NCBI GenBank assembly: GCA_965240325.2
Contig: OZ251226.1
Location: 1,240,001 to 1,304,000, forward strand
Reading direction: 5' to 3'
Length of the DNA: 64,000 nt
From: Rebecca billardiae RCC1528
Lineage: Eukaryota; Haptophyta
Within the stretch, counting starts at the first letter, position 1, and every line of letters starts with the position of its first letter. The notes beneath the pieces are model-generated. The model worked only from the letters and a program-made list of their open reading frames with translations, was not told the DNA's origin and searched no databases. This document shows, one piece after another, positions 10,947 to 21,100 of the stretch. The position numbers and the translations under genes were made by a program.

Positions 10947-11009
10947 CCATGGCGGCGACGAGCGTGCAGCCCACGGGCAGGTAGCAAAGAGTGAGGAGGC
11001 AAGGCGCCG
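10947..11009. promoter_or_regulatory. Short bidirectional promoter interval
   Basis: Only 63 bases separate the start codons of the minus-strand BET gene and the plus-strand glycosyltransferase-like gene. Both 5' untranslated regions and core promoters must overlap here or lie inside the neighbouring coding sequence. No TATA box is visible. Confidence 0.45.
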
Positions 11010-12050
11010 ATGCTACTCCTGACGTCGCTGGCCGGCGCGTTCTACGCCGCGTCGTCGCCGCCCTGCGTGCACGCCATGTGGCCCTCGCTGCTGCCCGAGC
11101 GCGACAAGCACATGCGCGCGCTCATGGCCGACATCCACGCGTGCGAGCCGGCAGGCGTCGTGCGCGCAACGCGGCTGACCGAGCTGCACCGCGAGAGCGA
11201 CGGGCGCATCACCTCGTCCCATCGCAACATGAGCGGGCCCGGCTTTCCCCTCGCGCGCGACGAGAAGCTCGGCGGCTCCGTCGCCAACGCCATCACGCAG
11301 ATCCGGATGATTCGACTGATCGCGCGGCGCGCCGACCTCGCGGACGACGACTACGTGCTCATCTTCGAGAACGACGCGGTGCTGCACCCGCGCGCGCGGC
11401 GGCTGTCGGCGGGGCAGCGCGCGCGGCTGATCACCTGGGCCATCGGCGCGGCGCGCGCGCGCGGCATCCACCAGGTCCACTTCGCCGTGTGCGTGCTCCG
11501 GCCGCACGAGTACGCGTGCAAGGCTGTCCGCCCCGAGCGGAGCGCCAAGCCGGACTGGCCGCCGCTGCACGCGTGCGTGGGCGACGCGCGCTGCGCGACG
11601 GCGTACGCGATCAGCAAGGCGCGCGCGCGCGTCGTCGCCGCCGCGTGGGACGCGCGCGCGCGCGGGAGCACCGAGTGCCCCGCGCGCGTGTGGGGGGGCC
11701 GCTCGTGCGGCCGCGACCCGTTCAAGCTGAACCGTTATCTGGAGCCTTGCAGCGCGCCGCCGGTCGGCGGGGCGGGCACGGCGGCGGCGCCGTGCCGCGC
11801 GCTGGTCGTCGGGCTAGACTGGGAGGCGCCGGCCCACCGCTTCACCGTGGGCGCCACCTCGCAGCGCGGCCTCTTCCTGCAGGACCGCGTCGGGTTTGGC
11901 TCGACGCTCAGCACGCAGCGCTCGGCGGGCGGCAAGCTCGTGCGCGTGCCGGCGCGCGCGCGCGCGCTCGGCTCGGCGTCAAGGCGCGGCGGCGGAGGCG
12001 CTGCAGGCGTGGCGAACTGCACGGCCGCTCGTGCGGCGTCGTGCGCGTGA
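11010..12050 (+). CDS. Secretory glycosyltransferase-like protein (GT25-like)
   Basis: One open frame of 346 residues with a likely signal peptide (MLLLTSLAGAFYAASS, cleavage near Ala/Ser). LADDDYVLIFENDAVLHP at about residue 113 has the layout of the GT25 family catalytic stretch, in which hydrophobic residues precede an E-D-D-type acidic metal-binding motif; here it is END. Around it are Arg-rich helices and several Cys residues (CVLRPHEYAC, CVGDARC) compatible with disulfides in the secretory pathway. The C-terminal 60 residues are low-complexity, so the true end could be spliced differently. The family call rests on one motif. Confidence 0.45.
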   Translation: MLLLTSLAGAFYAASSPPCVHAMWPSLLPERDKHMRALMADIHACEPAGVVRATRLTELHRESDGRITSSHRNMSGPGFPLARDEKLGGSVANAITQIRMIRLIARRADLADDDYVLIFENDAVLHPRARRLSAGQRARLITWAIGAARARGIHQVHFAVCVLRPHEYACKAVRPERSAKPDWPPLHACVGDARCATAYAISKARARVVAAAWDARARGSTECPARVWGGRSCGRDPFKLNRYLEPCSAPPVGGAGTAAAPCRALVVGLDWEAPAHRFTVGATSQRGLFLQDRVGFGSTLSTQRSAGGKLVRVPARARALGSASRRGGGGAAGVANCTAARAASCA

Positions 12051-12358
12051 GACGGCCGCCCGTTCGGCGCCACGCGGCCCGGCGGCGCACGAGCGATGCT
12101 CTCGTACGCGCCGCCGACGCCGCCGGTCGCCGCACCGGCAGGTAGCGGCACAGTGCGTCCGCCAGAAAAATGAGCAGGAAAAAGCGCGCGATGATGAAAA
12201 GTCAAAAGAGGTTAAAAAAGCCATCATCACGTCAACTCCCGGAGTGCCTTGGTCAGGTAGGGGGGCGCCTCCCGAGCGGCACCCTCGAAGGCCGGGGCGG
12301 CGGGCAACTCGGCGGCCGCGCCGCGCACACGCCGCCCCCAGGGGGCGGCGGGGAGGCG

Positions 12359-13059
12359 ATGAGTGATCTCAAGCGCATCCGAAAGGTGCGCGTGCCCCTC
12401 CTTGGCGCGCACCGGCCCCTGCGCCGCACCGCACGCGCCGCGGCGGGCGCGCGCGCAAATGACGCCACTCAACTCCCGCCGGCCCGCTGTGCGAACAGGA
12501 GTATGCGGAGTGCAAGAAGGACCCGCAGACGTCGGGGCTGGACGTGTCCATGCCCGACGATTCCAACCTGCTGCACTGGAAGGCCACCATCAAGGGCCCC
12601 ATCGGCACGCCGTACGAGGGCGGCCTCTTTCGCATCGACATCCAGCTGCCCTCAGACTATCCGTTCGTGCCGCCAAAGATGAAGTACGAGACGCGGATCT
12701 GGCACCCGAACATCTCGAGCGAGTCCGGGGCGATCTGCCTCGACATCCTCAAGAACGAGTGGTCGCCCGCGCTCACCGTGCGCACGGCGCTCATCTCGCT
12801 GCAGGCGCTCATGTCCGCGCCCGAGCCGGACGACCCGCAGGACGCGGTCGTCGCCTCGCAGTACAAGAAGAGCTACGAGGAGTATAAGAGCACGGCGAAG
12901 TACTGGACAGAGACGTACGCGACGGGGAACAAGGAGGACGAGTCCCTGCGCAAGCTCGTCGAGATGGGCTTCGAGGTCGAGCAGTGCAAGCAGGCGCTCG
13001 AGAAGTTTGGCGGCGACGAGAACAAGGCGCTCGACTCGCTACTGGCCGGACTCTCGTGA
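12359..13059 (+). CDS. Ubiquitin-conjugating enzyme E2, UBE2K/Ubc1 type with C-terminal UBA
   Basis: Two exons, 12359-12385 and 12499-13059, give 195 residues. The first encodes only MSDLKRIRK; splicing to EYAECKKDPQTSG restores the N-terminal helix of the E2 fold. The core has the HPN motif (IWHPNISSESGAICLDIL) with the catalytic Cys at about residue 89, and WSPALTV after it. A UBA domain ends the protein (LVEMGFEVEQCKQALEK through ALDSLLAG), which is the architecture of human UBE2K and yeast Ubc1, enzymes that extend K48-linked ubiquitin chains. The intron of 113 bases starts GTGCGC and ends GAACAG. Confidence 0.95.
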
Positions 13060-13924
13060 GTGGTGAGCGACCCCCGGACGTGCGTGGGGCTGTGCATGGG
13101 GCGGGTTGAGCCCGCGTGGCGGCGGCGCCGCGCGCGCTGCTGCCCGCCTGGCGCCGCCGCCTCGCACACGAGCGCGCGGCGCGGCATGCTCACGCGTGCT
13201 CGCGCACGCGCTGCGCCGCGCGCGCGCGCAGGGGCGGCGCGGCACCGGGCCAGTCAGCCGGCGGCGGCAGCTCAGCGCAGGCGGGTGAGACCTCGGCACG
13301 AGCAGGCGATGCGTCGAGCTCCGCGCAGCCAGCGGCAGGCACGTCGTCCGCAGCTCCGGCCGAGCCACAAAGCTCGACCACGCCTGCGCCGACGCAGCCC
13401 GCGGCTGAACCCGCAAAGCCGACGAGCTGCCAGTGCAACGTGCAGTGAGCTGGCAGCGGCCATCATCAGGCTGCGGCATTGGCAGCTGGGGCTGATGCTG
13501 ACCACTCGCTAGTTGACGGCACCGACCCAGGCCGTCCCCATCAAACAGATCCGGACGATAAACGTAGGGCCATCGAGTCGGACCTGGCACTGAGTCCGAC
13601 GGTCCGCGCCCGAGGCCGAGTGACTCGAGAGGCAGGCCATGGGCCTCGCACAGCCCGAACGACTGGCTGCCAGCTGAGGAACAGAGGAAATCTGAACAGT
13701 GATGCTGATCGATGCTGAACTTTCTACATCGTCGCGTGCGACCGACCGCAAGCTTCTCTCGATCGGTGCTCGCGAGAAGGATTTGAGATTGTTCATGAGC
13801 AGGAGCCGGCCAAACAACGACGAATCCCGGCAGGCGACAACCCGTCGTGTCGATTCCGGCCAGAGGCGTCAAACGAGTTCAAAGATTCTCCGCTCCGCTT
13901 CGCGCATCGCAGGCGGAAGGAAGG
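13060..13924. other. Intergenic between E2 and GH16 genes
   Basis: About 865 bases. The first half is extremely GC-rich; a frame there ends with Ala/Pro/Ser-rich text and TSCQCNVQ before a TGA at 13446-13448, but it has no convincing start or domain and I do not call it a gene. The second half (13450-13920) is less GC-rich and probably holds the promoter of the GH16 gene. Confidence 0.4.
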
Positions 13925-16226
13925 ATGAAGCTCGTGCTGGCGGCCGTCGCCGTCCTCGCCACCGGGGCGCGTGCGGCAAAAGAGGACGAGTGCTGCTGGT
14001 GCGACAAGGCGACGCCGTCGGAGTTCCGCCGCACGCTCGACAGCACCGGCCAGGAGCACGAGCTCGTCTTCTCCGACGAGTTCAACGAGCTCGGCCGCGA
14101 CCTTGCGAACGGCAACGACGCGCGATGGACGGCAATTGACCACTCGGACTACACGAATGGCTCGCCGATGCGGTACACGCCGGCGGCGGTGACCACCGTC
14201 GCCGATCGTGGCGCCATGATCCGCACTTCCACCAACCTCTCCAAGCACGACATGATCTGGAAGGAGTACGACGAGCCGTATCACTCGCTGCGCCTCACGA
14301 CGACCAACATCTCTGGAACCGAGTACGCGAAGAAGGTGAATAAGACGTTCGCCGGGGGGATGGTGCAGTCGTGGAACAAGTTCTGCTTCACCGGCGGCGT
14401 CGTCGAGATCAACGCAAAGTTCCCGCTCGGCGCGGGCTTCTGGCCGGCGCTGTGGCTCTTTGGGAACCTCGGCCGCGCGGCGTTTGTCTCGTCGAACGAC
14501 GGCCTCTGGCCCTTCTCGTTCGAGGACTGCGACCCGGCGTGGGAGGAGCAGCCCGTGCCGGAGGACGGGTACGCGCAGCGCATCTCGGGGTGCAACGCCA
14601 CGCCCGGACCCGGCCTCCACCCGTACCAGGGCCGCGGCGCGACGGAGGTCGACATCGTCGAGGTCGGGAACATGCCGGTACGCGCGCGCGCGGGCTCGCG
14701 GCTGCGCGCGCGCGTGGCGCCGCCGGCGCTGTGCTGCCTGTGCGCGGGTGCGGCCGCCAGGCAGGCCGGCCGGGGATGACGCTGACGACACCGCCACCGC
14801 GCCGGCCGCGCGCGCTCGCAGTGGGGCGGCGACGGCTACCTCGTCTACTCCCTCCAGGTGGCGCCAAGCGTGCCCAGCCTGTTCGCGCCGGATCGGTTCA
14901 CCGAGCCGACCAGCTACAAGAAGGACGACGTGAGCGGGCGGTACGCATACAAGAAGCCAAAGTCGAGCGTGAAGGCGTCGTGGTACCCGGGCCTCAAGTT
15001 CGGCGGCAACCAGTCCGGGTACTCGTCCGTCATCCCCAACCCCAGCTGGTACGGTCCGGACTACGCAGATTGCATCTCGGTGCGCGCACGCGTGCGCCGA
15101 GCGCGCCGAGCGGCGCGGGGCGCCCGCCCGCGCGTGCGGCGCGCGAGCGCACGCGCTCTGACACGCGCGCCGCCCCACCCCCGCAGGGCGCGCTGAGCCC
15201 GGTGAAGGACCTCTCCGAGCGCTACTTCAAGTTCCGCCTCGAGTGGCAGGACGGCGACGGCGGCTACCTGCGCTGGTTCGTCGACGACGTCTTCATGTTT
15301 GAGATCCCGGACGAGGCGCTCGGACGGTGCGCGGCCGGGCTGGGCGCGCCGGGCTGGGCGCGGGGCGCGGCCGGATTGGGCGCGCCGGGCGGGGCGCGGG
15401 GCGCGGCCGGGCTGGGCGCGCCGGGCGGGGCGCGGTGGTGCGTGGCTGGGTTGTGCCCGCGGGGCGCGGCTTGGGGCGTGGGGCGGAGGCGCGAGGCAGG
15501 CGAGCGGGCTGTGCGCCCTTCTCGTGCGGCCGCGCTCTCACCGCCGTGCGCTCGTGCACGCGCGGCGGCTGTGTCCGTGTGCGCTTCCTCGCCCACCGCA
15601 GGTACACCGCCTGCGGCCAGTCGCCCGGCGAGTCGGACTTCACGTGCGAGCACTCGCCCAAGCGCAAGATGCCGAGCGAGCCCGCGTCGATCGTGATCAA
15701 CACCGCGCTCGGCACGTGGGACGGCGGCGGCGACTCGACGAAGGGGCACCTGCCCGGGTACATGTACATTGACTATGTGCGCGTGTGGCAGAAGGCCGAC
15801 GAGAAGAACGTCGGCTGCGACCCGCCCGACTACCCGACCAAGGAGTACATCGAGGCGAACGCGCGCAAGTACGGCGACCCCGCGATGCCGCCGGGCGACG
15901 AGACCTGCCCGGGCGTCTACCCAGCGGGCACCATCCGCACCGGACCGTCCGGTGGCGGCGGCGGCGGCAGCGGTGCGCATGTGCCCACGCCGCCCGGCCG
16001 CGGCGGCGCGCACAAGGGGCAGCGCTCGCCCGTCTCGGCACTTCTCATCGCAGCCCTCGTCCTCGGCCTGCTCACAGCGGGCGTGCTCCTCTTCGGCCGC
16101 GAGCGCGCGTCCGCCCTCGTCGGCCGCCTCATCCCGGGCGCGCGCAAGCCGACGCAGTACGGCGAGGTCTCCTCGTACAACGCACCGATCCTGCGCACAG
16201 AGCGATCGGAGGACTCGCACCTGTGA
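13925..16226 (+). CDS. GH16 KRE6/SKN1-like beta-glucan enzyme, membrane-anchored
   Basis: Four exons (13925-14677, 14822-15079, 15187-15326, 15602-16226) give 591 residues. A signal peptide (MKLVLAAVAVLATGARA) is followed by a Cys-rich start (DECCWC) and the glycoside hydrolase 16 fold: FSDEFNE, GFWPALWLFGN, and the catalytic ExDxxE motif as EVDIVEVGN (about residues 241-246). The conserved text GLHPYQGRGATEVDIVE and WYPGLKFGG is that of the SKN1/KRE6 subgroup, which acts in beta-1,6-glucan assembly in fungi and is linked to storage beta-glucan in chromist algae. After a Gly-rich linker one membrane helix (ALLIAALVLGLLTAGVLLF) precedes a 40-residue tail. Introns start GTACGC, GTGCGC and GTGCGC; all junctions keep the frame. 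Confidence 0.88.
15337..15437 (+). repeat. 36-bp minisatellite inside GH16 intron 3
   Basis: Nearly three copies of a 36-bp unit beginning GGGCTGGGCGCGCC lie just after the donor of intron 3 (starts at 15337, 15373 and 15409). The sequence is almost purely G and C and would be prone to copy-number change. Confidence 0.75.
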
Positions 16227-16463
16227 AACTGCCTGTGTGTGAGGTGCCACTCACGTGGCGCTTCGGCTGATGAGTGATGGGCTGCCCACTGCGGGAGCCA
16301 CTGCCAGCCACCGATGTGACAATCACTGGCGAACCACTTACCGTCTTAGTAATGATACGCATCGGTAAGACTTAATAGCTTACGTGAATACGTCGTAGCT
16401 CTGAGCTACAGCCTGGTACTGTACAAGCAGTACAAAGTACATGACGATGTACAATGGATACGT
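16227..16463. other. Intergenic
   Basis: About 240 bases of AT-richer sequence between two genes on the same strand, with several GTACA repeats near 16420-16450. No other feature is seen. Confidence 0.4.
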
Positions 16464-17555
16464 ATGGACACAGTACAACCAAGCTACCCCGAGATCTCAA
16501 GTCCATGCATGATCATGACAATGGCGGCCGGCCGTCTCAGCGCGATGGCCGGCCTGCTTGCGATGCTTGTCAAATCCGTGGAATCGTCAAACCACGGCTT
16601 GGCTGACATTCGCGGGGCACGCGGGCAATTCGACATGCTGAAGGTTCTGCAGTTCCAGGATGCTCGCACCGGCGACGAGACGGTCCTCGCAGTGCGCGAC
16701 CGGTCGCGTCACAGGGAGCTTGTCGCCAAGCCCGTCGGGCGCAGGTCGAACCCGTGGACCCTGGCTGCCCTCTACGAGGCCAATCAGTTACTCATCGGCG
16801 ACACGCGTGGCATCATGCACTTCCCTGAGCCCTTCGAGCCGATTCGGCTCGATGGTGAGGGCTACTACAGCGTCCAGGAGTACTTGCGCGGTGTGCGGCT
16901 GCCACTTCTGTCCCCGACCGATGTACGCAGCGTCGTCATTCCAGACGAGCTCTCACGCGTGCCACGCTTCTCGTGCAGGGCGATCGGCGGTCTCGTTGAC
17001 GACATCACTTCGATCGCGCGCGTGATGGTCCTCGCCGGCCCCCTGCTCGTGTGTGACTTCCACGAGCGCAACCTCCTCTTTGTGGCTGGCCACCTGCGGC
17101 GCGTGGATGTGGACGACACGGCCTTCTTGTATGAGTGCCGCGACCACGCCTTCGCGACGAATTGCACATCTGCGATGCTCGTCCGCTGGGCTGATCACGT
17201 GCACGATTATGCGACACGCATGGTGAGCGGCCTGCGACTGACAGGCCGCGTGCGCACGTCTAGTTTGGCTTGTGGGCGGCGTGCCCTGGAGCAACTGAGG
17301 CAGGCACTCGATGAGATGGTTGGTGTGCACAGCATGGCCGGCATCGGTGGCGTCCCTTCGGGCTTCTCGCACTGCACGCGACATGGGCGGACGAGTGCAT
17401 GCGCCCAGCGGTTGGATCGCTCCCTCGGGCGTGTTTCACGGGCCCCATCTGCGCTGCGCATGCGCGGATCGATTGTGCTAATGATGGTCGCTGTGGGGCT
17501 GGGAGTCAGAGTGCTCATATGCGCTATGCCTGTAGCAGTGGGTCGTGGGACGTAG
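16464..17555 (+). CDS. Protein-kinase-fold-like protein with C-terminal membrane helix
   Basis: A single frame of 363 residues. A hydrophobic N-terminal stretch (LSAMAGLLAMLV) may be a signal anchor. The sequence LLVCDFHERNLLFV at about residue 195 resembles a kinase catalytic loop (D-x-x-x-x-N), and the RRVDVDDTAFLYE that follows has an acidic motif where kinases carry DFG. Upstream, ELVAKP gives a Lys in the position expected for ATP binding. This order is seen in secretory kinases and aminoglycoside-phosphotransferase-like folds. The last 30 residues are hydrophobic. I infer a kinase-like fold, not a substrate. It ends 144 bases before the transposon. Confidence 0.42.
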   Translation: MDTVQPSYPEISSPCMIMTMAAGRLSAMAGLLAMLVKSVESSNHGLADIRGARGQFDMLKVLQFQDARTGDETVLAVRDRSRHRELVAKPVGRRSNPWTLAALYEANQLLIGDTRGIMHFPEPFEPIRLDGEGYYSVQEYLRGVRLPLLSPTDVRSVVIPDELSRVPRFSCRAIGGLVDDITSIARVMVLAGPLLVCDFHERNLLFVAGHLRRVDVDDTAFLYECRDHAFATNCTSAMLVRWADHVHDYATRMVSGLRLTGRVRTSSLACGRRALEQLRQALDEMVGVHSMAGIGGVPSGFSHCTRHGRTSACAQRLDRSLGRVSRAPSALRMRGSIVLMMVAVGLGVRVLICAMPVAVGRGT

Positions 17556-17690
17556 CATATAGCTAGCAGTATTGTCGTCGTGTGCCACAACCGCGTAGTA
17601 GTCACAGTACTGAACTGTAAATAGTAGTAGATGAATGCTGGCGCACGGCTGCGCACGCGCACGCGGCGGCATGATAATGGCGCGCTGTGG

Positions 17691-17699
17691 ATTTTGTAC
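17691..17699. repeat. Left target-site duplication of the transposon
   Basis: ATTTTGTAC directly before the left end of the element. The same nine bases follow its right end at 35464-35472. A 9-bp duplication is characteristic of Mutator-like elements. Confidence 0.93.
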
Positions 17700-18190
17700 G
17701 GGAAAACCCCGGAAGTCCGACGAGGACCGACCGAGCAACCAGAACTCCGACAAACCTCCGCATCTCAGCACGGCGATTTCCGGACTGGCACCCCCGCCAG
17801 TTTTCCGACGGCCAGAAGCTTCGGGAGCGAGCAAATGGCGCCGCTCGCCCGCAACGCGGAAGATACCGCTCGCGGCGAACCGGCGCGAACGCCCGCCTTG
17901 TATTCGGGCGGAGTACCCTAATGAGCGGGGGTGGGTACTTTCGTATTGCGCGCAGCCTGACGCCCACCCGCGACGAAACGACGCCGTCGACTCCTCCCGC
18001 CCGGACCGCCGCCGGAACGTTGCTCGTCAATTAGTTAGAGAAATGCGACGCCGGGGGGCGCGCCGCAAAACTTGCTCCCGAGCTCGCCACGAGGGACGAT
18101 CGATGCCTCGCACGACGTTAAGGGGGTACGCCTGCCACGCGCGCGGGCGTCGTGCGCGCGCCGCGTGGTCGCGCGCGGCGCATCGCGCGC
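17700..18190 (+). repeat. Left terminal inverted repeat of the MULE
   Basis: Matches the reverse complement of 34971-35463 nearly throughout. Differences include a 6-base indel near 17905 (the right copy has extra bases in the GTATT...GGGCGG stretch) and a replaced patch of about 17 bases near 18092-18108. It contains TTAGTTAGAGAAATGCGACG near 18031, so an ATG is present in both repeats. Confidence 0.92.
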
Positions 18191-21100
18191 GCGTGTGTCT
18201 TCGTTCGCGCGCGCGGCGTGCGCTCGCGCATGTCGTCACGCCGTGCGTTCTGCGTCGTTGCGCGGCGTCGTGCCCGCGTGCCGCGCGCAGGCCGCCGCCG
18301 CCTGCGGGGACGACTCCGACTGCGACGAGCTTCGCGAACGGGGCTGCTGTGGACGTGGTGTACGAGCAGGGTGCACCGGCAGTCCGTGCTGTGGTCGCGG
18401 CGCTTGGGGTCGGCGCACACGGGCGAGTGCAGACGTACGTCCTCCGGGCTGCCGAGGGAGTGTCTGCTCATGCGTGGGCTGCGGTCCCTGGCGACACCGT
18501 CGGTGCGTCCGCGGATGGAACAGTCGAGGGCGCAGGCTCGTTGAAGAGGGTGCCAGCGGCGCACGTGCGTGCGCCGCCCGCCGGCGAGCAGTGCGCCGAG
18601 CAGGGGCAGGGCGCCGAGCAGGGCGCCGAGCAGGGCGCCCTGCTCGGCGCCCTGCTCGGCGCCGAGCCGGGCGCCGAGCAGGGCAAGCAGGCCGCCGAGC
18701 AGGGCGCCGAGCCGGGCGCCGAGCCGGGCGCCGAGCAGGGCGCCGAGCAGGGCGCCCAGCCGGGCGCCGGGCAGGGCGCCGGGCAGGGCAAGCAGGCCGC
18801 CGAGCAGGGCGCCGAGCCGGGCGCCGAGCAGGGCGCCGAGCAGGGCAAGCAGGGCGCCCAGCCGGGCGCCGGGCCGGGCGCCGAGCCGGGCGCCGAGCAG
18901 GGCAAGCAGGCCGCCGAGCAGGGCGCCGAGCCGGGCGCCGAGCAGGGCGCCGAGCAGGGCGCCCAGCCGGGCGCCGGGCAGGGCGCCGGGCCGGGCGCCG
19001 GGCCGGGCGCCGAGCAGGGCAAGCAGGGCGCCGAGCAGGGCGCCGAGCAGGGCGCCGAGCAGGGCGCCCAGCCGGGCGCCGGGCATGGCAAGCAGGCCGC
19101 CGAGCAGGGCACCGAGCCGGGCGCCGAGCAGGGCGCCGAGCAGGGCGCCCAGCCGGGCGCCGAGCAGGGCGCCGAGCAGGGCGCCGACGGCCGGCCGGCC
19201 CGCCACGGCAGCACGCGCGTGGGCGGCGGCAGCTACGCCGCCCAGGGCATCCAGCAGGAGGCTGCGGGGCAGCGCGGCGCGCAGGGGGCGGCTCACCACA
19301 ACGGGCGCGGCGGCGTGCGGACGCGGGCCATGCGCCGCCAGCCGCCACGTGCGCCACCCGCCGAAGCGCTGCCCGGCGTCACCTCGGCGCCGCCGGCGCC
19401 GCCGTCGGCGCCGACGGCGGTCGCAGGCGTCACGGCGGCGCCGGCGGCGCCGCCTGCGGCCGCCGGCGGCCCCGCGACAAGCGACGAACGCGCCGAGCCG
19501 CCACGCGCACCCGTCGCAACGCTGGCGCCGGCGCCGGCGCCGCCGCCGGCGCCGACGGCGGTCGCCGGCGTCACGGCGGCGCCGGCGGCGCCGCCTTCGG
19601 CCGCCGGCGGCCCCGCGACAAGCGACGAACGCGCCGAGCCGCCACGCGCACCCGTCGAAACGCTGGCGGGTGCCACCGGCGTCACCGCGGCGGCGCCGGC
19701 GCCGCCGCCTGCGGCCGCCGGCGGCCCCGCGACGCGCGCCGAACGCGCCGAGCCGCCACGCGCACCCGCCGAGGCGCCGGCGGCTGCCACCGGCGTCACC
19801 GCGGCGGCGCCGGCGCCGCCGGCGCCGGCTGCGGCCGCCGACGGCCCCGCGGGCGTCAACTCAGATGACTCCGGTGGTGCTGCCTCGGGCGAGGTGGCAC
19901 GGGCGGCGACGGCGTCGACCGCGACGCGCGCCGAACGCGCCGAGCCGCCACGCGCACCCGCCGAGGCGCCGGCGGCTGCCACCGGCGTCACCGCGGCGGC
20001 GCCGGCGCCGCCGGCGCCGGCTGCGGCCGCCGACGGCCCAGCGGGCGTCAACTCAGATGACTCCGGTGGTGCTGCCTCGGGCGAGGTGGCACGGGCGGCG
20101 ACGGCGTCGATGGGTGGAGCGGCGGCTGGCGCAGCGGGGTCGCACTCCCATGCACCACAGCAGGCGCCCGCCGCCGCGCAACCCGGCGGTGGCGGCCACG
20201 CGGACGACGGCGGCGGCGTCTACGGCAGCGGCGACGGCGGCTCACGCGAGCTGTTCGCGATGAGCGATGTCTTGCAGCACGTGGATCATTTCTTCAGCGG
20301 CATCTTCGGGAAACGCCGGAGGTTCGGCGGAGACACGCCCGCCGCGCCGGCGCAGGCGCACGCGCACGTGCTGGTGCGCCCCAGCGCGGTGGCGGATGCG
20401 GACGCGCGGACGACGAAGCACGGGCCGCAACCGAACAACGGCCGATTGGTGCCGGCCATCCTCAGGTTCAACCGCGCGTTCGCGTCACGGCATCTCGGCG
20501 GCGGCGGCGGCACGGTCCGCGTGGTGAACGTGGTGTGCGATGCCACGAACAACAAGCACTTCGGCGTGCTCACGGATGCCGACGCTGTGCGCGAGCTGTG
20601 CGCCTCGGGCGCCTTGTACACGCGCAGCGAGGTGGACGATGCGGTGCGCGAGTTCTACGCCGGCGCCGCCGCGAGCGTCGGCGGCTCTGTCTCTGAGCTC
20701 GCCCTGCGCGCAGCAGGCGAGCACTTCGGTGTGCACGGCCCGTTGCCCTACGTCCTCGACGCGGACGTGCGAGTCGCCTTAGCGGACGCTGAGGCCGACG
20801 ACGATGGCGTCGCAGGCGGCGACGCGCCCTGGGTTCACCGGGCGCTTGCGTTGCCCTCGATGCGGCGCTCGGGACAGGCGGTGTTCGGCCTCCCCGCCGT
20901 GGTTGCACAGGCGCCCTCCTGGTGCGCGCTTGTGCCCACGCCGCTGCGGGCGCCCGCTGAGCAGGGGACGTCGCCTTTGCTGCACGCCGCCGTGGCCGTG
21001 GTGGACTACCGGTCCGTGGACACCGACGACACCGACGAGTCGGAGCCCGTCGTCGGCGCGCACGCGTACGCCATCCGCTTCGAGAAGGGCTGGCGCCTCC

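Noticed and set aside
13116-13448. Ala/Pro/Ser-rich frame ending TSCQCNVQ
   Set aside because: No domain, no clear start or splice site; noted only in the intergenic entry.
17635-18042. ATG at 17635 as the start of the left-arm transposon gene
   Set aside because: It lies outside the element boundary at 17700, so it cannot be the element's own start codon.
18118-19299. Several long frames on both strands over the GAEQ block
   Set aside because: The 12-bp repeat is open in every frame; only the frame that continues into the long folded region is kept.
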